A DNA stretch of 64,000 nucleotides, from NCBI GenBank assembly GCA_946998205.1, contig CAMPYJ010000009.1:7352-71351 (forward strand), read 5' to 3'. This document shows, one piece after another, positions 34,358 to 43,023 of the stretch. A program made the translations under genes and the position numbers. Origin of the DNA: an uncultured Prevotella sp. GTDB lineage: Bacteria; Bacteroidota; Bacteroidia; Bacteroidales; Bacteroidaceae. Numbering within the stretch: the stretch's first letter is position 1; every line of letters starts with the position of its first letter. The notes under the pieces are model-generated. The model saw only the letters and a list, made by a program, of their open reading frames with translations. It was not told where the DNA came from and did not search any database.

Positions 34358-35221
34358 ATGAAAAATTATCGGGAACTCTGGGAACAACTCACCCCCCTAT
34401 ACGATGAAGCCGAAGCGAAGGCAGTGGTCAGGACGGTATTGGAGGTGCGTTATGGATTGACACTCACCGATATTCTGTGTGGCAAAGTTAACGATTTATC
34501 GGCAGAAGATGGTCGTTCTTTGGAGAAAATCATGCAGCGGTTGCGGCAAGCAGAACCCGTACAGTATGTATTAGGTGAAGCTGAGTTTGCCGGTCGCAGG
34601 TTCAAAGTGGCGCCGGGGGTGCTGATTCCACGGCCCGAAACGGAGGAACTTTGCGCATGGATTGTCAGCGAACATACATCGGCTGACGGGGAACCCACCA
34701 CGATTTTGGACATCGGGACAGGCTCGGGATGCCTCGCAGTGACGCTCAGTCTGGACATTCCGGATGCGGCTGTGTCGGCGTGGGACATCTCTCAGGATGC
34801 GTTGCGGATAGCGAGCGAAAACGCAAAGGCATGGAAGGCACCTGTTAGTTTTGCGCTTCAGGATGCCTTAGCGGCACCAATAGACTCGATGAAATGGGAC
34901 ATTATTGTATCAAACCCACCCTACATCTGTCCTTCAGAAGCAGCGGAGATGGCGCAAAACGTGTTGAAATACGAGCCGTCCACAGCCCTGTTTGTTCCCC
35001 AAAGCGACCCGCTGCTGTTCTACAAAGCCATCGCCAGCTATGCCATCGAAGCACTCAAACCCAGCGGAAAGCTGTATGTTGAAATCAATCCGCTATATAG
35101 AAACGAACTGGAAAAAATGCTCAAAAACGTAGGTTTCATCGATATTGAAATCCGAAAAGACGCTTTTGGCAAGGACAGAATGGCCAGAGCGAACCGCTCT
35201 TGTCAAACAGAAAACCCATGA
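34358..35221 (+). CDS. prmC: Peptide chain release factor N5-glutamine methyltransferase
   Basis: 287 residues. N-terminal helical domain, then EPVQYVLGEAEFAGRRFKVA and LIPRPETEELCAWIV, SAM-binding ILDIGTGSGCLAVTLSL, and the catalytic NPPY in VSNPPYICPSEAAEM. It methylates the GGQ glutamine of release factors RF1/RF2. First gene of the run prmC-recX-comF, each overlapping the next. The ATG is 5 bases past the -7 box. Confidence 0.95.
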   Translation: MKNYRELWEQLTPLYDEAEAKAVVRTVLEVRYGLTLTDILCGKVNDLSAEDGRSLEKIMQRLRQAEPVQYVLGEAEFAGRRFKVAPGVLIPRPETEELCAWIVSEHTSADGEPTTILDIGTGSGCLAVTLSLDIPDAAVSAWDISQDALRIASENAKAWKAPVSFALQDALAAPIDSMKWDIIVSNPPYICPSEAAEMAQNVLKYEPSTALFVPQSDPLLFYKAIASYAIEALKPSGKLYVEINPLYRNELEKMLKNVGFIDIEIRKDAFGKDRMARANRSCQTENP

Positions 35222-35721
35222 AAACATTGCTGATGATGAACGAAAAGAAAGAAATGACCGAAAGAGAGGCATGGAACAAGCTGTCTGCACTTTGTGCCAA
35301 AGCGGAACACTGCAGCGGAGAGATGGTTCGGAAGATGAGCCTTTGGGGCTTGGACAGCACGGTTCAAGAGCGCATCATGGATCGACTGATTGCCGGGAAA
35401 TACGTTGATGACGAACGCTACACGCGTGCGTTTGTCAACGACAAGATGACTTACAACCAGTGGGGACGCCGCAAGATTGAGCAAGCCTTATATCAGAAAG
35501 GGGTGTCGAAGGATGTGTTTAACAGGGTTCTCGATGAGGTTCCGGACGAAGACTACATCGCCATCCTGCGGCCACTCATCCATCGTAAGTGGAAAACCGT
35601 TACGGGTCGTAATGACTATGAGCGCAGCATGAAGCTCATCCGCTATGCCATGGGCAGGGGATTTGACATTGAACAGATTAAACAATGTATCGACCAAGCC
35701 GACGACTGGATGGATGATTAG
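35218..35721 (+). CDS. recX: Regulatory protein RecX
   Basis: 167 residues. Three-helix RecX repeats: EREAWNKLSALCAKAEHCSG, then RLIAGKYVDDERYTRAFVND and MTYNQWGRRKIEQALYQKGV. RecX binds RecA filaments and limits recombinase activity. The ATG at 35218 overlaps the prmC stop (ATGA), which supports this start over an upstream ATG at 35200. recA is not in the window. Confidence 0.88.
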   Translation: MKTLLMMNEKKEMTEREAWNKLSALCAKAEHCSGEMVRKMSLWGLDSTVQERIMDRLIAGKYVDDERYTRAFVNDKMTYNQWGRRKIEQALYQKGVSKDVFNRVLDEVPDEDYIAILRPLIHRKWKTVTGRNDYERSMKLIRYAMGRGFDIEQIKQCIDQADDWMDD

Positions 35722-36409
35722 TTTTATCAGCAGAATCCTTGACCTGGTATCTCCCCGCACCTGTATGGAATGCAGGCGGAGATTGACCGAGGGCGAACAG
35801 GTGTTGTGTGCCTCGTGCAACCTACATTTGCCCCGCACTCATTGCGAAGACGACGCCTACGACAACGAGATGGCGCAACTGTTCTGGGCCCGCATCCCCA
35901 TTGAACGTGCGGCGGCACTGTTCTTCTATCAGGCTCGGTCGGAGGCAAGTCGCATGATTTACGCCCTGAAATATGGCGATCATCCAGAGATTGGTGAACA
36001 ATTAGGATGCCTAACTGCCGAGGAGTTTCAGGCTAAAGGATTCTTCCAAGGCATCGATTGCATCGTCCCCGTCCCGCTGACGAAAGGCCGTGAACGTCAA
36101 AGGGGATACAACCAAAGTCTTGAAATCGCCAAAGGGGTGAGCCAAGTGTGCGGGTTGCCCATCATGAAGCATGCACTGAAACGCGTAAAGTTCCAAGACA
36201 GCCAGACGCATAAGAATCGGTTGGCGCGCACGGAGAACGTGGAAGGCGCCTTTCAGTTGGCCGAAAACGCGGGATTGGTGGGCAAACATGTGCTGCTCAT
36301 CGATGACATCGTGACCACCGGAGCCACCATCTGCGCCTGCGGAAAGGCTCTGCAGCGGGACGGAAGGGTACACGTCAGCGTGCTCTCTTTGGGTTGGGCA
36401 AAAGGATAG
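35714..36409 (+). CDS. ComF-family phosphoribosyltransferase-like protein
   Basis: 231 residues. A zinc-ribbon CMEC...CASC near the N-terminus (residues about 16-35) is followed by a PRT domain with VPVPLTKGRERQRGYNQSLE and the PRPP loop VLLIDDIVTTGATI. ComF proteins take part in DNA uptake in naturally competent bacteria; their role in other species is unclear. Start overlaps the recX stop by 8 bases. Ends shortly before the pyrE promoter. Confidence 0.9.
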   Translation: MISFISRILDLVSPRTCMECRRRLTEGEQVLCASCNLHLPRTHCEDDAYDNEMAQLFWARIPIERAAALFFYQARSEASRMIYALKYGDHPEIGEQLGCLTAEEFQAKGFFQGIDCIVPVPLTKGRERQRGYNQSLEIAKGVSQVCGLPIMKHALKRVKFQDSQTHKNRLARTENVEGAFQLAENAGLVGKHVLLIDDIVTTGATICACGKALQRDGRVHVSVLSLGWAKG

Positions 36410-36445
36410 AACAGCACGAATGCCGCCAAAAAAGCCGCTCATCAC

Positions 36446-36476
36446 TTTGAAATATAGGAGATTTCAACTAACTTTG
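36446..36476 (+). promoter_or_regulatory. Promoter of pyrE
   Basis: TTTG (36446-36449) and TAACTTTG (36469-36476) are 19 bases apart. Predicted start near 36483, giving a 19-nt leader. Confidence 0.7.
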
Positions 36477-36501
36477 CAACATATACTCAACAACTTACGA
36501 T

Positions 36502-37140
36502 ATGGAAAAAAACACTTTAAAAAGAGATTTTGCATCCAAACTATTACGCATCAAAGCCATCAAACTACAGCCCAACGAGCCTTTCACTTGGGCTTCAGGC
36601 TGGAAATCGCCTTTTTATTGCGACAACAGGAAAACGCTTTCTTACCCCGACATACGCACCTTCGTGAAGGTAGGGATGGTGCATGCCATCTTGAAACACT
36701 TCCCCGAGGCTGACGTCATCGCAGGTGTGGCGACGGCAGGTATCCCACAAGCCGCCCTCATCGCTGATGTCTTGAACATGCCTTTGATATATGTAAGAAG
36801 CAAACCAAAGGACCACGGACTGGAAAACCTGATTGAAGGTGAGATGAAAGAGGGTGCCAAAGTGGTGGTCATCGAAGACCTTATCTCTACCGGAGGCAGC
36901 TCTTTGAAGGCGGTAGAGGCCATCAGAAAAGCCGGAGGAGACGTTGTCGGCATGGTTGCCTCTTACACTTACGGGTTTCCTGTCGCCGCACAAGCGTTCA
37001 CAGATGCCAACGTCAAACTGGTTACTCTGACCGACTACGACCATGTAGTGGCTGAGGCACTGGCCACGGGTTATGTCCAAGAAAGCGACATCGAGCTGCT
37101 CAACGAATGGCGAAAGAACCCATCCGAATGGAGAAAGTAA
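36502..37140 (+). CDS. pyrE: Orotate phosphoribosyltransferase
   Basis: 212 residues. FTWASGWKSPFYCDNRKTLS is the orotate-binding region and VVVIEDLISTGGSSLKAVEA the PRPP loop. It makes OMP from orotate in pyrimidine synthesis. It has its own promoter. The next gene (SRPBCC) starts 37 bases later and may be co-transcribed. Confidence 0.96.
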   Translation: MEKNTLKRDFASKLLRIKAIKLQPNEPFTWASGWKSPFYCDNRKTLSYPDIRTFVKVGMVHAILKHFPEADVIAGVATAGIPQAALIADVLNMPLIYVRSKPKDHGLENLIEGEMKEGAKVVVIEDLISTGGSSLKAVEAIRKAGGDVVGMVASYTYGFPVAAQAFTDANVKLVTLTDYDHVVAEALATGYVQESDIELLNEWRKNPSEWRK

Positions 37141-37177
37141 TTCCCTATTTAGCAAAAATCATTCATGCAAAAAAGTC

Positions 37178-37591
37178 ATGTCAAGCAAATTTGAAAGTTC
37201 CGTACGCGAGATTCCCTTCTCACAGCAGTCTGTTTACAACATGCTGAGCGACCTTACAAACATCGAGAAGGTACGCGACAAGATACCGGAAGACAAGATT
37301 AAGAACCTAACCTTCGACGCTGATTCCATCTCCATCCATTCTCCAATGGGCGACATACAACTCAACATCATCGAAAGAGACGAACCTAAGTGCGTCAAGT
37401 TCGAGACGAAGAAGAGTCCGGTTCCCATCACTTTATGGATTCAGGTATTGCCCGTGACCGACCATTCAAGTAAGATGAAGCTGACGATAAAAGCCGAAGT
37501 GAACCCTTTCATCAAGGCCATGGTGAAGAAACCGCTGCAAGAAGGTATCGAAAAGGTAGCTGACGTCTTGCAAATGATACGGTATGAATAA
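37178..37591 (+). CDS. SRPBCC-fold (START/polyketide-cyclase-like) protein
   Basis: 137 residues. FESSVREIPFSQQSVYNMLS begins a START-type helix-grip fold, ending with the long C-terminal helix FIKAMVKKPLQEGIEKVADV. Proteins of this type bind hydrophobic ligands; the pyrE-SRPBCC pairing recurs in Bacteroidota but the role is unknown. No signal peptide, so cytosolic. Overlaps the next gene by 8 bases. Confidence 0.85.
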   Translation: MSSKFESSVREIPFSQQSVYNMLSDLTNIEKVRDKIPEDKIKNLTFDADSISIHSPMGDIQLNIIERDEPKCVKFETKKSPVPITLWIQVLPVTDHSSKMKLTIKAEVNPFIKAMVKKPLQEGIEKVADVLQMIRYE

Positions 37592-38219
37592 GGGAAAAAA
37601 CAGGCAAAGAAACGGGGTGACGCACCAGAAACGCATGCTTAGGGTGAGAGAACGAGGAACGTTCCTGTTTCTTTTCCTGTCCCTGTTGCTGTCATCGTGC
37701 GGAGAAAATCAAGACCAATACAGTTCTGTCCGGTGCTTCGTGGCGATCAACAACCAGGAACACAACGACGCAACGCTGGCCAGTGCGATGAACGCCACGT
37801 CGCCTGGCGTGTTTTGCTTGATACGACAAGCTGCGAAGGGCGGTGCGAATTATTTCTATTTCAAAAACAATAGGGGCAGCCAAAGCATGTCCATCTTCAA
37901 CGCGAAAGACCAAAGAACGGCTCTCGTCATTGGTTACAACAATGGCGTAATCGTTGGCTTTGGCAATTTAGACTATCCCCCCGTTTTCTACGCCTACGAC
38001 AACCAATGCCCCAACTGCTTCGATCGGCTCGCGATACCACGCCGGAATTACCCATTAACCTTATCATCCAGCGGTATCGCGACGTGCGGCAATTGTCACC
38101 GTGAATACGACATGAACACGGGAGGGAACATCCGCAAAGGCTCTCGGGGCAAGATAAATCACCTCACCCGCTATGCCGCTTCCACGTCAGGTCCATTTGG
38201 TTTGCTGACGATTCGCTAA
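37584..38219 (+). CDS. Lipoprotein with Rieske-like C-terminal domain carrying four cysteines
   Basis: 211 residues (or 194 from the Met at 37635). Hydrophobic segment and lipobox LSSC. The C-terminal part reads VFYAYDNQCPNCFDRL, then GIATCGNCHREYDMNTGG and a final HLTRYAAS, laid out like Rieske-type lipoproteins of Bacteroidota (CPxC ... C..CG...D..TG ... L..Y). The classic C-x-H/C-x-x-H ligands are not present in that form, so the site may bind zinc or an unusual cluster. Overlap with the SRPBCC gene couples its translation. Function unknown. Confidence 0.65.
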   Translation: MNKGKNRQRNGVTHQKRMLRVRERGTFLFLFLSLLLSSCGENQDQYSSVRCFVAINNQEHNDATLASAMNATSPGVFCLIRQAAKGGANYFYFKNNRGSQSMSIFNAKDQRTALVIGYNNGVIVGFGNLDYPPVFYAYDNQCPNCFDRLAIPRRNYPLTLSSSGIATCGNCHREYDMNTGGNIRKGSRGKINHLTRYAASTSGPFGLLTIR

Positions 38220-38346
38220 GAGCAAGAGCCTTATCTGGCCCTCCTTTCAGACCAATTTACATTCTTTTCTTTCCCTAACACAACCAAGAAGGTGCGAAAA
38301 CGCGCAAAGCTCCCTGTAAAAAAGCGAGCTGGCAACACGATTTCAG

Positions 38347-39312
38347 CTATGCCGACCGTTCCAAACCCCGCTTCCGATACGCCCAGATTTCAACGCTGTT
38401 GATGATGTTCTGCCAAAGGATGTAACAGCCGGGGCCGACGGACGAGATGGGATTGAGGTAGGAGCAGGCTATCCAGATGGCAAAGGCCGTGTTCTTCTGA
38501 CCCAGCGCTTGACCGGCATTGATGGTGGCGTTGAAATAATGACCGATGAAACGTCCGGCGCAAAATTGCAACACACAGAGCAGCAAGCCCAGCAAAGCGA
38601 TGAGCAAGAGAAAGAGAACGGATGTCTCTGCATGCACGATGTTCTTCATCGTGGTGCCCGTAACGATCATCAAAGAACATCCCCAGAGATAATAAGAAAG
38701 GTCTTTCACACCCACTACCCACCGATGAAACCGATGAAAATAGTGCTTAACGACATAAGCCAAGCCCATCGGAACAACCAAGACAAGACACACCTGATTG
38801 AGTATTTTCAAGAATGCGCCCATAAAAGTAATGTCACTGTTTTTTTCAATCAGCGGGAAACAAATGGGAATGAGCAAGGCGGTGATAAAGTTAGACAAGA
38901 AGGTATAGGTGGTCATCTCCTCGAGATTGCCGCCCAGTTTCTGCGTCACCACCGCCGCGGCGGCCGCACACGGGCCGACGATGCAGGTGAGAAGCGCCTC
39001 CATCAGTATGAGACTGTTGCCCTTGAGGCGAAAGAGCAGGATGACGGCAATGATGGCAAAGACGGACAGCACCTGAAAGACACTCACCCAAAAATGCCAC
39101 CTTACAAGAATCAAACGTCTGAAATTGACCTTGCAAAAGGTCACAAACAAGACCAAGAACATGAACAGGGGCAGAATGGCGTCAAAGAAAGGTGCGAACA
39201 GACCCGCGGCCTTATCCAACGACGGAATGAACGCAAACACGGAATAGGCCGTCGCTCCTATCGCCATCGATATGGGCAAAGTCCAGTCTTTGATAAATCT
39301 AACGATACGCAT
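38347..39312 (-). CDS. Bile acid:sodium symporter (BASS) family transporter
   Basis: 321 residues with about nine or ten membrane segments. The family motif NAGQALGQKNTAFAIWIA is clear near the C-terminus, along with GPCAAAAAVVTQKLGGN in the middle. BASS transporters import organic anions with sodium; the substrate here is unknown. Monocistronic by appearance. Bases 39313-39561 upstream show no further gene. Confidence 0.85.
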   Translation of the reverse strand: MRIVRFIKDWTLPISMAIGATAYSVFAFIPSLDKAAGLFAPFFDAILPLFMFLVLFVTFCKVNFRRLILVRWHFWVSVFQVLSVFAIIAVILLFRLKGNSLILMEALLTCIVGPCAAAAAVVTQKLGGNLEEMTTYTFLSNFITALLIPICFPLIEKNSDITFMGAFLKILNQVCLVLVVPMGLAYVVKHYFHRFHRWVVGVKDLSYYLWGCSLMIVTGTTMKNIVHAETSVLFLLLIALLGLLLCVLQFCAGRFIGHYFNATINAGQALGQKNTAFAIWIACSYLNPISSVGPGCYILWQNIINSVEIWAYRKRGLERSA

Positions 39313-39561
39313 GGGAAGTTTAAATTAACCAATACCTTTATCAACAGTAAAACAATCACCGGCAAACACGGCTGACACAATCCGCATGAGCCAAGAACGC
39401 CCTACGCATATGGGTGCGGACACCCGTTCCGCGGCCAGCCTGTGCTTGCGTTTACCGCCATCACGCGGAAGGTGCCAATCATGACGCCTCCCCGCCTTTC
39501 AACGGCCGTCAACGCCAAAACGGCCACACTCACACGCGCGGTTCGCCCGCAGGCCCTGGTA

Positions 39562-39990
39562 TCATTTCAGTTTTTCAGCACACTCCGGACACAGTCCTTT
39601 CAGCACATAATTGATGCTGTGCATGCTGAATCCCTCCGGAAGCGGAACCACCGGAACGGCAATGTGCTTGAGACAGAACGTGCGATGGCAGTTCTCGCAA
39701 TAAAAATGCGTATGCTCCTCGTCAATCGAACAGTCGCAATCGTCGTCACAAACGGCGTACTTCAACGCGCCCGAGCCATCGTCAATAGCATGAATCAGGC
39801 GATGAAGCAGGAACAAAGACAAGGTTCGCGATATGGTTGACTTGTCAACAGTGGGCAGATAACGTTCCAAGTCGGGCAACGACACGGCCTCATCGCCACG
39901 CATCATCTCGCGAAGAATGAGCAGCCGGGAAGCCGTTGGCTTGATTTCCCGATGGGCCAACTTTCGTATGTAATAATCTTCGTTCGTCAT
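39562..39990 (-). CDS. Fur-family transcriptional regulator
   Basis: 142 residues. HTH region IKPTASRLLILREMMRG to DKSTISRTLSLFLLHRLIHA; metal and dimer region EEHTHFYCENCHRTFCLKH and C-terminal LCPECAEKL, the paired CxxC structural zinc site. It could sense iron, zinc or peroxide; the sequence does not decide. The promoter (39998-40028, minus strand) has a -7 box only 7 bases before ATG 39990, so the six-codon longer frame is excluded and a leaderless mRNA is likely. Confidence 0.93.
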   Translation of the reverse strand: MTNEDYYIRKLAHREIKPTASRLLILREMMRGDEAVSLPDLERYLPTVDKSTISRTLSLFLLHRLIHAIDDGSGALKYAVCDDDCDCSIDEEHTHFYCENCHRTFCLKHIAVPVVPLPEGFSMHSINYVLKGLCPECAEKLK

Positions 39991-39997
39991 TTTCGTG

Positions 39998-40028
39998 CAA
40001 AAATACACACAATTCCCGTATTTGCAAA
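39998..40028 (-). promoter_or_regulatory. Promoter of the Fur-family gene
   Basis: Plus-strand CAAA (40025-40028) and CAAAAATA (39998-40005) give TTTG and TATTTTTG, 19 bases apart, on the minus strand. The predicted start coincides with the ATG. Confidence 0.65.
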
Positions 40029-40664
40029 ATTTCAGCGGCTACATTATTTTTCCGGAAACTCATCGGACGATGCGGGAGTTGGCGGTTGATTTTACAGCCG
40101 AACCATCAACCGACATGTTGGAAAAAATGACAATAAAACGGTAATCCAACCGTGACAAAACAGGGAAAAAACAATCGTCAGAAATCCATTTGCAAAGAGA
40201 AAATGGTCGCTGAAATATCACTTTCACCTCCTAAAACATAGCTATTGCCTCCCCATCTCCACCCAATTCAACGAAAAATGCATCACTTTACCGTGCTATC
40301 TACATGAGATTGAAACACAAAAGCATGCTTATTGGTAATTAAAAGCAATGCTATTGAACCCAAAGAGCATAGCAAAAGACAGGGAATTTGCGCACATTAC
40401 ACAGAAAACATTGACTACCAGCAAGTTATAAAAACATCTCATATTTGCCGTATTTGCGGCCAAGGACACGGTTGGACGCAAACGAGCGAATCCTGAAGAG
40501 GTTGCTGTAAAGAAAAATACAACCCGCACGTTACCAGCATGGACACAGCCCGCCACATGCAGTCGCCGCACATGAATCACGTTCAACCTGACACACCTTG
40601 CGCACAAAGGTAAGTAAAACAGGGTGCGCAAGCATCAATAAAAGCAAAAAAGAAAGTGCAATAT

Positions 40665-40695
40665 TTTGGTTTTCAGCCGATTTAAAGTATCTTTG
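40665..40695 (+). promoter_or_regulatory. Promoter of dapB
   Basis: TTTG (40665-40668) and TATCTTTG (40688-40695) are 19 bases apart; start predicted near 40702, giving a leader of about 16 nt to ATG 40718. Confidence 0.7.
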
Positions 40696-40717
40696 TCATC
40701 ATTTAACAACATGCAAG

Positions 40718-41473
40718 ATGAAAATAGCATTGATAGGATATGGCAAGATGGGAAAGATGATCGAACAGATTGCCAAGGACAGAGGTCATGAAATCGTGAG
40801 TATCATTGACGTACAAAATCAGGAAGATTTTGACAGTGAATTGTTTGCGAGCGCCGACGTGGCCATCGAGTTCACCACGCCGACGGCCGCTTACGGCAAC
40901 TACCTGCGCGCGTTCGCACACAACGTGAAGGTTGTGAGCGGGTCTACCGGATGGATGAAAGAGCATGGCGACGACGTGAAGCGGCTGTGCGGCGAGGGCG
41001 GACAGACGCTCTTCTGGGCGTCAAACTTCAGCTTGGGCGTGGCCATCTTCTCGGCCGTGAACCGCTATCTGGCCAAAATCATGAATGATTTCCCGCAATA
41101 TGAGGTGAAGATAGAGGAAACCCATCATATCCATAAACTGGATGCGCCCTCCGGAACTGCCATCACACTGGCCGAAGAAATCATCGATGAAATGGGCAGA
41201 AAACGCAGTTGGGTGAAAGGAGTTCAGCAGGCAGCTGACGGAAGTACGTCGGGTACGGACGACGTGGAGGCCGACCAGCTGCCCATAGACAGCGTTCGCC
41301 GCGGCGAAGTGCCGGGCATTCATACCGTGACCTACGACTGTGAGGCCGACAAAATCACCATCACACACGACGCGCACAACCGCATGGGCTTTGCCCTGGG
41401 GGCTGTCATGGCGGCCGAGTACACCGCGACACACGCAGGACTGCTCACCATGAGCGACTTGTTCAGATTCTAA
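40718..41473 (+). CDS. dapB: 4-hydroxy-tetrahydrodipicolinate reductase
   Basis: 251 residues. NAD(P)-binding IALIGYGKMGKMIEQIAKDR, then VVSGSTGWM, FWASNFSLGVAIF and the active-site region EETHHIHKLDAPSGTA. C-terminal GEVPGIHTVTYD and HDAHNRMGFALGAV are standard. It performs the second step of the diaminopimelate/lysine branch. Followed at 44 bases by lepB. The longer frame upstream crosses the promoter and is not used. Confidence 0.96.
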   Translation: MKIALIGYGKMGKMIEQIAKDRGHEIVSIIDVQNQEDFDSELFASADVAIEFTTPTAAYGNYLRAFAHNVKVVSGSTGWMKEHGDDVKRLCGEGGQTLFWASNFSLGVAIFSAVNRYLAKIMNDFPQYEVKIEETHHIHKLDAPSGTAITLAEEIIDEMGRKRSWVKGVQQAADGSTSGTDDVEADQLPIDSVRRGEVPGIHTVTYDCEADKITITHDAHNRMGFALGAVMAAEYTATHAGLLTMSDLFRF

Positions 41474-41517
41474 GCAATTACATTTTTGACCGTATAAACA
41501 TACATCTTGCCATCAAC

Positions 41518-42963
41518 ATGATTGATAAACAGAAAGCAAAACTAAACATGAAGGTGCAATGGACCAAGTTTATCGTGGTTCTCGCCTTGTACCTGTTGTT
41601 CCTGTATTGGGTGAAAAGTTGGTGGGGACTGCTGGTCGTCCCCTTCATCTACGACGTGTACATCACCAAGAAGATACGCTGGCAGTGGTGGAAAGACGCC
41701 GAAACGCCCGTGCGCTTCGTGATGAGTTGGGTAGACGCGCTGGTGTTCGCGCTGGTGGCCGTGTACTTCATCAACCTGTTTTTGTTTCAGAATTACGTCA
41801 TTCCATCCTCGTCATTGGAAAAGTCACTGCTCACCGGCGACTACCTGTTCGTGAGCAAAGTGAGCTACGGACCGCGCATTCCGCAAACGCCGTTGACCAT
41901 GCCTCTTACCCAGCACACGCTTCCCATCATCGACACGAAGAGCTATATCGAGTTTCCACACTGGGACTACCGGCGGGTGAAAGGACTGGGCAACGTGAAA
42001 CTCAACGACATCGTGGTGTTCAATTACCCGGCCGGGGACACCATTTGCACCGAACAGCCCTATCAGACAGAATACTACAGCATGGTGTACGGCTTCGGAC
42101 AACAGCTCTTCGAGCAGAACAACGGCGGCCCCGTCAACCTCAACACGATGAGCAAGCAGCAACAGCACGACTACTTTGAGAAGGTGTATGCACTTGGCAG
42201 GCAGTACATAGCCAACAACCCCGTGCAGTTTGGCTCCATCGACAGCCGTCCTACCGACCGCCGCGAGAACTATGTGAAGCGATGCGTTGGACTGCCGGGA
42301 CAGACACTTCAGATTAAAAACCGAATCGTTTACCTGAACGGCAAGCCCAACAAAGAGCCCGACAACGTACAGTACTCCTATTACATCAAGCTGAGACAGC
42401 ACATCCCAGACGACCTCATGAGAAAGCTGGGCATATCCATGGAAGACCTTGGCAGCCTCAACGAGCGCGGCTGCATGCCGCTGACCAAGGCTGCGGAAAA
42501 GGCTCTCGCGGCGCGCAAGGACATCGTCGAGAGCATACGCATCAACACCGACGCCACGACGGGCGACCTCTATCCGCTGAACGCCGTGACGAATTGGACA
42601 CGCGACAACTACGGTCCGATATGGATTCCGGCCAAGGGGAAAAGCATCAACCTGAACATGAACAACATCGCCATATACGAACGTCCCATCCGAGTGTACG
42701 AGGGAAACAAGCTGGAGGTTAAGAACAACCAGATATACATCAACGGACGACGGGCCAAGAGCTACACCTTCAAAATGGATTATTATTGGATGATGGGCGA
42801 CAACCGTCACAACTCGGCAGACAGCCGCTACTGGGGATTCGTGCCAGAGGACCACATCGTGGGCAAACCCATCTTCATCTGGTGGTCTTCCGACCCTGAC
42901 CACAAGGGACTGGGGGGCATACGCTGGAAACGATTGTTCAACATGGTTGACAACATTAAATAG
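41518..42963 (+). CDS. lepB: Signal peptidase I
   Basis: 481 residues, long for the family. Two N-terminal membrane segments (FIVVLALYLLFLYWV; VDALVFALVAVYFINLFLF). Nucleophile Ser99 in IPSSSLEKSLLTGDYLFVSK, general base Lys254 in NYVKRCVGLPGQ, and the C-terminal box MMGDNRHNSADSRYWG. About 80 residues inserted between the catalytic Ser and Lys regions (171-250) are typical of Bacteroidota enzymes. It cleaves signal peptides at the periplasmic face. The small paralogue follows 60 bases later. Confidence 0.95.
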   Translation: MIDKQKAKLNMKVQWTKFIVVLALYLLFLYWVKSWWGLLVVPFIYDVYITKKIRWQWWKDAETPVRFVMSWVDALVFALVAVYFINLFLFQNYVIPSSSLEKSLLTGDYLFVSKVSYGPRIPQTPLTMPLTQHTLPIIDTKSYIEFPHWDYRRVKGLGNVKLNDIVVFNYPAGDTICTEQPYQTEYYSMVYGFGQQLFEQNNGGPVNLNTMSKQQQHDYFEKVYALGRQYIANNPVQFGSIDSRPTDRRENYVKRCVGLPGQTLQIKNRIVYLNGKPNKEPDNVQYSYYIKLRQHIPDDLMRKLGISMEDLGSLNERGCMPLTKAAEKALAARKDIVESIRINTDATTGDLYPLNAVTNWTRDNYGPIWIPAKGKSINLNMNNIAIYERPIRVYEGNKLEVKNNQIYINGRRAKSYTFKMDYYWMMGDNRHNSADSRYWGFVPEDHIVGKPIFIWWSSDPDHKGLGGIRWKRLFNMVDNIK

Positions 42964-43023
42964 CAGCATGAACACCGTCTGACCGCGACAGGCCGGCCGA
43001 CGAAGCGAAACAAAGCGTCTCTC

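Larger units (their letters stand above)
39991..40717. other. 727-bp divergent intergenic region between fur-type gene and dapB
   Basis: It contains the fur and dapB promoters at its ends. In the middle are related words: AAAAGCATGCTTATTGG (40319-40335), AAAAGCAATGCTATTG (40342-40357) and CAAAGAGCATAGCAAAA (40360-40376). A minus-strand frame at 40329-40631 is open but has no protein-like features. No RNA gene recognised. Confidence 0.5.

Noticed and set aside
40329..40631. 100-codon minus-strand frame in the Fur-dapB spacer
   Set aside because: Cys/Val-rich shadow-like composition and no start context or family match.
41824..42975. 383-codon minus-strand frame
   Set aside because: Antisense to lepB, whose catalytic residues are complete.
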